From positions 4,890,142-4,954,141 of the forward strand of contig NC_085111.1 in the NCBI RefSeq assembly GCF_030269925.1: a stretch of 64,000 bases of DNA. The letters run 5' to 3'. The position numbers and the translations under genes were made by a program. The notes under the pieces are model-generated. The model was not told the origin of the DNA and did not search any database. It saw only the letters and a program-made list of their open reading frames with translations. Position 1 is the first letter of the stretch; the number at the start of each line of letters is the position of its first letter. The DNA comes from Bombyx mori (Eukaryota; Arthropoda; Insecta; Lepidoptera; Bombycidae). This document shows, one piece after another, positions 12,301 to 24,300 of the stretch.

Positions 12301-15300
12301 GCAATCCGGTCACCGTCCTCAAGCGACGGGTTCGACGAGCGAATTTACCCATAGACACAGCCCACTGAGTTTCTCGCCGGATCTTCTCAGTGGGTCGCGT
12401 TTCCGATCCGGTGGTAGATTTTGCGAAGCACTGCTCTTGTTAGGGTCAGTGTCAGCATCACTCCGGTTTGAGCCCCGTGAGCTCACCTACTAGTTAAGGT
12501 TACGCTGAAATAGCCTCTCAAGGCTATCAGCTTAGGTAGGAAAAAAAAAGCCCGCAATGAAATGCGAAATCATTTGGTGTATCGCAGGATCGGCGGTTTA
12601 CAAATACAATAAAAAAACCGGTGTAAACGTTTAACAACTAGTGATCTGATCATCCGGGATTTGTGTTTAATAAAATAATACATTCATTTTGCGCGATAAA
12701 TTGCCATTGCTGTCGGCGTTCGAGCACTTTAGCGTGATTCATGCATAATATGACAAATGAAATATAGGCCAGACGTGTATTGCTAAATAAAGCATAAAAT
12801 ACTTTTAGAAAAAGATACAGTTGCGATTCCAACGGGTGGTTTTGGCGGTGTTGAATAAATACAGTTTTATTTTTAAAACCAATGACGTGCGTTTAGCCAT
12901 ATATTTTTATTAGATAAATTTATGTAATGTTAATAAATGAGAACAGTAGTAATTTGAAAGTACCAATACTTAGTAAATACGCAATATAGTATTATATCGT
13001 GTTAATTGCTGTAATTAGGGCTTGAAACTGTGTTTTCAGAAATTATAATTATTCCTTATTGTTGTGGTTCAGCTTGAAATTAAAATTAGTACGGTATTAT
13101 TAAATGCAAAAAAATACATAAACTTACTTATGAACTTGATAAAATTATCGTAGGCACATATGTACATAAATCTACAAATTAAGTTGTTTTTTTAGGATTA
13201 TGGAGGGAAGGAAGCAATACTTCTGCAATACCGTATGAAAGTAGAAGGTAGCATGAGGAAGGGGCGTCCTGAAAAACTTGGTTGAACTGTGTGAAAGAGG
13301 ATATGCAAGAGAACGGTGTGAACGCAGAGTTGAGGTATGATAATCCTGAATATAAAAAGAGAACATGCTGCGCCGCCCCCACATAGCGGCGTAAGGGCAA
13401 GAAGAACGCGAAAAAGAAATAATACTTTTCTATTTTGTGAATATCAAACACAAATGAAAATAAATAATAAAGGTTCCAGAAGATATCCATATTACCACAA
13501 TATGTTTAACATAACGTTGTTTTTTTTTTAAATTGACTTTTAAATTTTAGTAATGTAAGTAGTATAAGCCGCTGTTTCGATGTTAATCCACCCCTTTATA
13601 GGTATTTACTTACATTTAAATTTACTTAAGAGATTTTTGAAAAGTCTTTAATATAAATTGTTAAACGAGCGGCTGTCATTTTGATTAATGCTCGTTCGAA
13701 GTAATTATGACATTAAAACAAATGAATACATCAAATTTCCAATTACGTCACCAGAATCACGAATAAATATTTGTAATCAACATTCCGAAATTTCATTTCC
13801 TCAATAAACAAAAACCTCCGTTTGCATGAAGCTAACGACTCGACTTTTACAAATCGCACATAATTAAAACGACGAGTTACGTTTGAGATGTTTTTTTTTT
13901 TCGTATTGCGCAATGAGCTTCATGTTAGAATTCGTGAGAACGATCGAGGTATTGCACGCATATCATAACTAACGTGAAATACTAGTATTTCGTTAGGATT
14001 ACCTGTCAACGAGCATAATATATTTTCAAACGTGGCCGAAAGGTATCGATACCAGGCCATAAACTCAAAAAAAAAAAATTTCAAACGACACAAATTGTTG
14101 CAGTTCACTATACCTAGTCAGGTCATAAGTATTGACACACAGTAAAAACTTTTCTTTTAGAATGCTGGCCACAAAAAAGTTTATTGAATTCGAATTTCGA
14201 ATTGTTCATGAAAATAAAAATGTATACTTTTAGAATTTTACTCATTTTTAAATATGGAGTCGACGCTTAAAGAAGACCGTGTTGCAGTTATTGCGTTGCA
14301 TCGTTGCGGTTACGCGCCAATTCAAATTTTTAACATACTGAAAAATTTGAATATAACCAAAAGATTCATTTATCGTACCATCAAACGATACAATGAAGAC
14401 TCTAGTGTAGATGACAGGTCAAGAAGTGGTCGCCCTCAGTCTGTTAGGACTCCAGCAGTGATAAAAGCTGTGAAGGCGCGAATTCAAAGAAATCCCAAAC
14501 GTAAGCAGAAACTGTTGGCCCTTCAGATGGGGTTAAGCAGAACCGCGGTGAAAAGGGTGTTAAATGAAGACTTAGGGCTTCGGGCATATCGAAGAAAAAC
14601 AGGACTTCGTTTGAATGTTCGTCTAATGGACCTGAGACTGAAGAGATGCCGCGCTTTGTTGAAGCGGTACGCGGGAAAAAAATATCGGGAAATTCTTTTT
14701 TCGGATGAAAAAATTTTTACCGTAGAAGAGAGCTACAACAAACAAAATGATAAGGTGTACGCACACAGTAGTGAAGAAGCGAGCAACCGTATTCCGCGTG
14801 TCCAACGAGGTCATTTTTCATCCTCGCTCATGGTATGGTTTAGAGTTTCTTATTGGGGCTTAACAGAGGTACATTTTTGTGAGAAAAGTGTAAAAACGAA
14901 TGCAGTTGTGTATCAAAATACAGTCCTGACGAACCTTGTGGAACCTGTTTCTCATACCATGTTCAATAACAGGCACTGGGTATCCCAACAAGATTCGGCG
15001 CCAGCTCATAGAGCGAAGAGCACACAAGACTGGCTGGCGGCGCGTGAAATCGACTTCATCCGGCACGAAGACTGGCCCTCCTCCAGTCCAGATTTGAATC
15101 CGTTAGATTACAAGATATGGCAACACTTGGAGGAAAAGGCGTGCTCAAAGCCTCATCCCAATTTGGAGTCACTCAAGACATCCTTGATTAAGGCAGCCGC
15201 CTATATTGACATGGACCTCGTTCGTGCTGCGATAGACGACTGGCCGCGCAGATTGAAGGCCTGTATTCAAAATCACGGAGGTCATTTTGAATAAACTTTA

Positions 15301-18300
15301 GTGTCATAAGAATCTATGTTTTGTTAAGTTCATTTTGGTATATGAATGGTTACATAATGAATAAACTTGTTTCAATTATTTTACATTAAACACGTGACAG
15401 AATTTATGACCTGACTAGGTATAGTCTGTGGTTGCAAAAGTGGGTCCCTATATATTATGGTACCCGGAAAGTCCCATTCAGTTGCTGACATTCAATTGAA
15501 GCGGTTAATTATTTTGAAGAGGTTAGAAACGTAGTATTCAATTAATTGACAATGGACGCTCGCGCCTAACCGCTGCTGAGGACTTTCCTCAGACGTCAAA
15601 CAAGGACATATCAATAATTATAAATAAGATGTATTTGATTTATGAGGTTATGAAAGAAAATATCAAACGATTTTTTTTTAAACTCATTTCAAAAAATAAA
15701 TGCAAATTATAATCGGGTACGTCTCAAATCTGTCGTCACTGTTAAAATAGAAGGTATCACAAATGTAAGAAGTTCAGCTGTTATAGAAGAAAATTGTATA
15801 TTTCCAAAAATTGCGATCAATTTATATGTAGGTTATGTAGAAGTAGGATCGAGTCACCGTCCTCGTCGAAGCGACTTAACCCACAGACACAGCCCTCTGA
15901 GTTTCTCGCCGGATCTTCTCAGTGGGTCGCGATTCCGATCCGGTGGTAGATTCAGCGAAGCACTGCTCTTGCTAGGGCTAGTATTAGCTAGTACTCTTAG
16001 GTTTAATCCCGTGAGCTCATCTACCCGTCCGGGCATAGCTGGAATAGCCTCTTAGGCTACCAGCTTATAGGTAGGAAAAAAAAATAAGATCGAGGGTAGG
16101 TATACTATAAGAATAAAATCTGTTAAGCATACAACAAAAATCCCGTACAATAGGCACTCAAACTATTTAAAATTTTCACATCCATCGGTTTCAGCTGTGC
16201 TGTGCGTTGCCTATCGGCCGTTTTATTTCTTGCCTAATACAATCAACTTACATATTGCCCTTCACTATGTTCACGATTGTATTTTCCAAGTTTCCATTAT
16301 CATAAAAATAAAATATTTCGATATAATTAAATTTCTACAACAAGCCAAGAAGACAATTTGTGCACCAACGATACAATCAATGTCTGATTAACAAAGTCTG
16401 CTTATTAGTGTTTATTCGGAAAACCTAACGAACAAACGGATTAACATTACAATTTATAAATTAAAATCGAGTTGTACCTTAATTTGTAAATTTTAAATGT
16501 GGATAGATCGTCATCGCTTATAGAAGAAAATAGACGCTTGCCCTACAACTTGAACTGATAATATCTTTATTGTAGCTATTGCCAACTACAACACAGACAG
16601 AGCCCATACTGTAGCCAGTCATCTTCGCCCCACTGGACACGTACTGATCCTTTTTTGGGTACTGTTAGGTTGGAGCGTAGAATAACATAATCCCAACCCT
16701 CTGGTGGATGTTTTAACGGCGATTAAGGGATTCACCGGCTAATGAGTAGCAGAAGCGTACTACGGTCGCCAATCGTTCTACTTTCGCTGTTTTAATGATG
16801 AGACTGCCGTTCTGCGATACAATTGGGACATAGACCTCACATTTCTTTACCTGGTGACCTAGCACTGAACCACTGACTTTTGTAACACAGGTTTTCCTAG
16901 CATAAAAGTCAGGGAATATTGTTATTGTATACCTCATAAAAAAGCCATTTATTATTATACTAGTGTTAAGAATTCTTGTACGTGTTTGTATTTTAAGAGG
17001 CTTGAATAAAAATATTATTATTTCAAGGTGGGTGGAACGTATTCGCTTTGTGATATCTATGGGCTCCATCAGGTTGGCCGTGCTCGCCCGTTCACGCGTT
17101 CTCGTTTACGTAACACAAAAAAGGGTATGGAGTATTACTAGATGACAATCAATTTGTGTAACCAGTCAATTTATACATAAAACCACAACAATTCAGTCAC
17201 ATTGCTATCGTTAAGGAGTACAGTTGCGCAATAGTGAAGTTTAACTGGAATTATAACCGTACCACGTTTACCGCTATCACGGTTAAATATCTCATATCGG
17301 CGGTTAAAACATGTAGTTAGTTAGTTGTCTGGTAATTTAACGAGAACAATCCTTGGTTCGAATATAAACGGAGAATTCCTTAAAATATGGATCGAGATAC
17401 AATGGCCACTCACGAAATGTTTATTTAACTGGAATATTTTATCAATTAATACCAAATACATTTAGAGAATTGAAATATATAAAATAAAAATATGTAGTAT
17501 AAAAAACTTTTGAATCAATTTCATTAAAATATTTTATTCCTGCGATGCGTGTATCGATGACGTAACATCTCCATCAAAATACATCTCACTTAAATCACTG
17601 AAATCGTCAATTGATCATGCAATCATTGATTGTTAAACATTTTGCAGGTAATTCACCGTTGCCTGACATTTAAAAATTGTATCTGCGAGTATCTGTAGCA
17701 CATTTGATAATGATTTCGGTCATTATTTGATATACAATCCACAAAGACAACATTGTATAGTACTTTATTCAGTTTTCTCGATTCACAGAAACATCTAAAA
17801 CTACTTGTACGATTTAATCTCGCGTTTATTATTTCCGAAGTTGTCGTGGTCGCGGACAATTAAGGCGCGGTTCGTACACATCGAATATTCTGTTCAATAT
17901 TCATATTCACGATTCAATAGCACCGAACACATAGTTATTCGTATCATACATCATACTGCTAGTGTTATTTTGGATCAGTGAATCCCTGAAGAAGTTTGAA
18001 TAAGTGTCGTTCTCGCATAATAGTAATAATAATAAATCGAGGGGTGAAGAAAGGCTTTTTAGTTTAAGCGATATTTTTGTAACTTTTTTTTAAATGTTTT
18101 TTTTTATGGCTTTGATGGGTGGACGAGCTCACAGCCCACCTGGTGTTAAGTGGTTACTGGAGCCCATAGATATCCACAACGTAAATGTGCCACCCACCTT
18201 GAGATATAAGTTCTAAGGTCTCAAGTATAGTTACAACGGCTACCCCGCCCTTCAAACCGAAAAGCATTACTGCTTCACGGCAGAAACAGGCAGGGTGGTG

Positions 18301-21300
18301 GTACCCACCCGCGCGGACTCATAAGAGGTCCTACCACCAGTAATTACGAAAAATAATAATTTGGCGGGTTTCATTTTTATTACACGACGTTATTCCTTTA
18401 CCGTGGAAGTCAATCGTGAACATTTCTTGAGTACGTATTTCATTAGAAAAATTGGTACCAGTTTGGTTACCGAATTCGAACACCGGTGCATCACTCAACA
18501 CGAATGCACCGGACGTCTTATCCGTTAGGCCACGACGACTTCATTTTACGGGAGAGCTATTTAAAGTCTAAAATTTGCAAAAAATATCATGAAAAAAACT
18601 TCTTCAGCTATTTGAATGGGGTAAACTTAATTGAAGTTCAATTAGAATAATCGTGTTGTTAATGCTAATACCAAATGTCGCGTATTAAGCAAAATGAAGT
18701 GTAAACCAAATGAAGAGCCTTTCACTCTTCGTTATTTATGATCGTATTAAAGACTTATTGTGCTCAAATAGAGAGATGAGAGAGAGAGAGATGAGAGATG
18801 AGAGAGAGAGGTGAGATAGAGAGAGATGAGAGAGAGAGAGAGATGAGAGACATATGTAGTAACAGTAAGTAGGTACGAAGCAAACCTTTTCAAACGCACG
18901 ACATTGTGAAACGAAAACCAATTTCCGATAAGGAGTCCGCAGACAAGTGGGGTCGGCTCGATTCCGGATTGATGCCAGATGTCTTTAGTTGTGTCGCCAA
19001 ATACACAATGTTGCTTTTAAAACTTTATCAGCGTGACAGTTAACGGTTGAGATGTTCGCGTACAAATGAAATCGGATATTTTATTGAATTTCATGAATAA
19101 GCTTATTGATTTTTTTCCTTTTTTTATTGCCCTTGTAGGCAGACGAGCATACGGCCCACCTGATGGTGAGTGGTTACCGTCGCCTATGGACTTCAGCAAT
19201 GCCAGGGGCAGAGCCAAACCGCTGCCTACCGCAAAGCCAAGCCACTGCCTACCGCAGCCAAGCCGCTGCCTACCGCTTATTGAGGGCGAACCATGTCCAT
19301 CCTTCTTAGTGTACCTATATGTAAAATTATGTTTTAAAATACAACTCAATACATAATTTTAACGGAAATGAATTCTAAAAAACTTCTATAGTCATTAAAT
19401 AAATTTTCATAAAATTCACTCAAAAGTACGTACGTGTACGTACCTACATCATTTCGTTTCTTCGAAAAATGGATTTGTTCCAGTAATTTTTATTATTTAA
19501 TCGCCAAATTTCCATGGGATAAACTCAATTCGATTACAATACAATTGCAACCATTCAAATAAAAACTGTTTATCAATTTGGTTACTAAACGAGAGAGTTC
19601 AGTGTGCTTAGTGCGAGTTTTTTAACGTTCTCGATAACGTAAAAGTTAACTCAAATTTGTATGGACTTGGGGCGTTTGCCTACGTTTGCCGCTAGGGGCG
19701 CTGTACCAACTGCATACAAATTTGAGTTAACTTTTACGCTATGAAGAACGTTAAAAAACTCGCTCTAAGCACGCTGAGGTGACAAAATTTAAAAAGTTTG
19801 AAAACGTTTAAAAATTTTAAACTTCTTCAATTGTGAATCTACGATATTATATTTTTGTATTAAATTTGAACTTGTCTTCCATCACCATTCACGAAAAAAT
19901 TATAAAGAATCAAATGGTTCAAGAAAAAAGAAACGCCGTCAGAGCGGAGTATCTACTGCCTGAGCCCAGGGAAGTTACGTAAAACCACCATTAGGCACGT
20001 GTCACAAAGTCCCAATTTACATGTGCCCTCGCAATGCATATATTAATTATACATTTATCTCACTTTTAAGTCATCTGAAAGTTGTTTGTTTACTTTTCAT
20101 TTTTACGAACGTACTAAAAGAACTAGTCGAATTATGTAAACAACCTTTTGCAGCATTAACGTTTACCGGCAGGGCGGAATTAATGAGCAAAAAACGAAGG
20201 TTAGAAATGATTTTAACAATTATTAATTAAGAAATAGGAAATAGGAAGATGCATTTTTGGAGGAACTCAATAAAATCGCGACCTCATTTCGGTAGGTCCG
20301 GAAATATTAAGGCTCTTATCTGTATTGTTTTGATGATTCCATTTAATAGTTCCGGCAAATTTCTTAGGTTATTTATATACAAAAAATAACATTGCCAGAC
20401 TTTTATTTCAGAATTCTTACTATACAGTTCGTGTTCGTTTTTAAATTTCCTGCTTAATTGCTTGCCTACAACATCATTTCAATGTTCAGGTAATCTTTTA
20501 CGCAATCTGGAGAAATGAAAACAAAAATACTAGAATTAAGGCAAAGTATGCATCATAGACTACATTTTTCGTTGCAAGTATTTCAATATTAAATTTAAAG
20601 CGTCCATTGTTCTAATCAGTCACCGTACTCATATTCAAGTGACTATGTATGTCACGGTGCATTTACAAATTTTTGTAAACAATTATGTACTTTATAATAT
20701 TAGTTAATAACTAGCATTGTGTTCACCGACGACTTCCGCATTAAAAAAGAACATTGTGTAATATTACGAATTCCGCAAAATTTACAAGTTTTGTAATAAA
20801 ATTGTGGTATGACGTGCGCTGGTCACTATTACAGTCGTGCCTACTTTTGTTGCAAAACAACCTTTTTTGTATCCTATCCAAGCTGGTTAGAGGCAAGGGC
20901 GGATCCAGGGGGGGGGGGTCATGGGGGTCATGACCCCCCCTGAGCTGGTTCCAGGACCTAGGTGGACCACATATTGAACATAATGATTTAAGGACACAAT
21001 ACTTAGTCTGGCCATAAATACTGTTACAATTAAAAATAAACAAAATATTACATTTGAATTTGGAATCTGTCATTTTTATACGTTTGCTCATTGAGTTTTC
21101 TCATTTTGGCGCCAATACATTGTACAATATTTTGTGTTATTAAAATGGAGTGGGATGATAAAGAGAACCGAATCGCTGTGATTGCATTACGCAAAGTAGG
21201 TATAGAGCCAAATGCAATTTTTAAAACTCTCCATACGCTTGGTATTAGTAAAATGTTTGTGTACCGGGCTATTAATAGGTGCAATGAGACCTCCTCTGTT

Positions 21301-24300
21301 TGTGACAGAATAATATCTAGCCGTCCACGTAGTGTTCGTACGAAAAAGGTGGTCAAAGCAGTAAGGGAAAGAATTCGAAGAAATCCTGTCCGAAAGCAAA
21401 AGATTTTATCTCGGGAGATGAAGATAGCACCTAGAACCATGTCGCGTATTTTAAAAGATGACTTAAGACTTGCAGCCTATAAGAGACCTAGTGGTCATTT
21501 CTTAACTGATAATTTAAAAGAGAATAGGGTGGTAAAATCGAAACAACTACTGAAACGGTACGCAAAGGGAGGTCATAGAAAAACTTTGTTTACGGATGAG
21601 AAATTTTTTACAATTGAGCAACATTTTAACAAAAAAAATGACCGTATTTATGCTCAAAGCTCTAAGGAAGCTTCACAATTAGTCGACAGAGTGCAACGTG
21701 GGCACTATCCGACTTTAGTGATGGTTTGGTGGGGTATTAGCTATGAAGGAGTGACTGAGCCATACTTTTGTGAAAAAGGTATCAAAACATCGGCACAAGT
21801 GTATCAAGATACCATTCTTGAGAAGGTAGTGAAGCCCCTTAACAACACCATGTTCAATAATCAAGAATGGTCCTTCCAGCAAGACTCTGCGCCAGGTCAT
21901 AAAGCTCGGTCTACGCAGTCTTGGTTGGAAACGAACGTTTCGGACTTCATCAGAGCTGAAGACTGACCGTCGTCTAGTCCTGATCTTAATCTGCTGGATT
22001 ATGATTTATGGTCAGTTTTAGAGAGTACGGCTTTCTCTAAACGCCATGATAATTTGGAGTCCCTAAAACAATCCGCACGATTAGCAGTGAAAATTTTTCC
22101 CATGGAAAGAGTGCGTGCTTCTATTGATAACTGGCCTCAACGTTTAAAGGACTGTATTGTAGCCAATGGAGACCACTTCGAATAAGCTTTTTATACTTTA
22201 AATTGTTTTTTATTTATGTATTAAACTAACACACTGTAAAAGTAATAAATGTTATTTGCTATAGAAATTTTTATTTTCCTTTGTTTCAGTATTTATGGCA
22301 AGACTAGGTATATTGTTGCTCCTTATATTGCTCCTTAATTAATTTAATATAATATAATAACTTTGTATGATGGCAAATGTTTGCATCGCATCGAAAATTT
22401 GAGTTTTACCGCGCCACACTCGTGCGCGCTTGTCGGCTACGTAACGTCTAGCTAGGCCTAACCTCAACCCGGGACCTGGGCGGGCCCCCGATGCGCACTC
22501 TGCGTGCCGTGGGTTCCGTCTGTGGGGGAGTTTTGCTGGACTTCCACCGGGCGCGTCCGTAGGTGGCGGATAACGGGCCTCTGGGAGCAGTCATACTCCC
22601 AGGGGTATCGCTCCTTCTCTCTCGTTGTGTTATGGCGGGAGAGATTGAGCGACGTGGACCAAAACCAGCAGGGGGGGTTCTGGGCTCTCTGCGCCCTTCA
22701 CCTAGTTGAAGGGTGTTTCTTCCGGGGATGCCCGGGCCCCCGACTTCTTCCTTATTATTTTGAGTTTGTTTTTACTGTCTTTTTGTTTTCTTTATATTTT
22801 TGATTTAATTTATGTTGAGTTTGTCTGTCCTTATCTTCGTTATTATTTTGTTCTTTGTGTTTTGTTTGTTTACTATCTTCACTCTTGTACTGTTGGTTAC
22901 ATTTTTATGTTAGATTTTGTTATATTTTCCACTTCTTTCTTTCTTTATTCTCACCCAATCCCAAGTTTTGACGCCCGGCAACGGGACGAATGGCTGGTGG
23001 GAGACCAGTCTCGAGGGCGTCCTAGGGGACCGCACCCTAGGTAAATAAAAATAAAAAAGCATGAGCATGTCCAGCCTGAAAAAGTTATTACCCCAGGAGG
23101 GTACCTCTTGCTCTGCGGGAGGAGAATCCCTCCGTGCGGTCGAGAAATCGGCCGCACGCTGCCCCTCGTATTCTGGGGGGGGCACAAGCTGTTCCGGGAA
23201 AGAGTCCGAGAAGGACGGGGAGAAAAGGAAGAGGTCCACAAGGGACGAAAGAGAAACGGTGCAAAACGAAGACCGCAGGAGAGAAAGCAGCGTTTGCTCG
23301 GAGGACAGCATGGTGGTCAGCTCCTGCTGTTTATCACCAAAGAGAACGACGCGCAAAAGGGCAAAAGGCTCGAAGAACGCAAGCTCCGACAGCAGTACCG
23401 AATCGGAGGCGTCTAGGTCAGGATCGTTGGTGTCCAGGACCAGACCATCGAAGAGAGGCCGAGGTCGTCCTCCAACGACCGGCCAATACGTGGGATTGGC
23501 GGCGGCGAAGCAGGCATACTTAAAAGCTCAACGTGAAGAGCTGGAGCTTCGCGCTGAACAGGAGGTAGTAGAAAGCGTGCACAACCTGCGTGAGAAGAGG
23601 CGCGCAGTACATTTAATATCCGGGAACATAACAGCAGATCCCGCGACTAGGCTCCAGGAGACCGCCCAGATGGCCCTTACCATCGCGGCGAAAGCGCGCA
23701 ACCCGAAGGGGACGTACATCAAAGCCCTTAAGGAGATGGCCACAACAATAAAGGAGGCCACGGAAGATCTAGCTTCCAGATCGGCCAACGAGGAAACCCT
23801 GAGGCTGCAGGCACTCAGCGAGAGACAGGAGGCGGAGATCCTGCAGCTCAGGAAGGAAGTAGAGGACGTAAGAGCGGAAATGGTGCGCCTCGCTCAGACG
23901 ACAGCGCAGCCCACTCCCGCCCCAACACTGCCAAACGAAGACGACGAGCGACGCCTGCAGATAATCATGCGAGCAGTCGGGTCCATGCTGGACGCCCGAC
24001 TCGCGGGTCTGGAGGCCCGTCTACTCCCAGAGCCTCGCTTGCGACCACCTTTGGCCGCTGACGCAAGAAGGAGGAGCAGAGAGAGCGAAATCGATCCAGA
24101 CACTGCAGGTCTTGTGTCGGAGGCAACGCCGCCTTATGCGGCTCTGCCCCAGCTTGAGACCAACAAGAAAGTGAAGCCCAAGAAACAGAAGGGCAATAAC
24201 AAGAAGACGTCGCCGTCAGCTCCACCCGAGCCGGCAGCTCCACCCGAGCCGCGCGCATTCCCTCCGGCCCCCGCTGCCCTTACGGTCAGTTGGGCGACCG

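Larger units (their letters stand above)
10080..14108. other. Giant-intron DNA, left part
   Basis: Besides the Helitron at 11400 and the A-tailed element at 12306, this is AT-rich sequence without a supportable gene. A CpG-richer patch at about 10560-10690 (CCCGTCGCGTCGCGTCGGCA) stands out but has no clear frame. Confidence 0.6.

Noticed and set aside
12650..12832. Small minus-strand frame
   Set aside because: Short, AT-rich, no start context or homology.
16713..17069. 118-codon minus-strand frame
   Set aside because: No family match and no supporting signals; mentioned only as part of the intron description.
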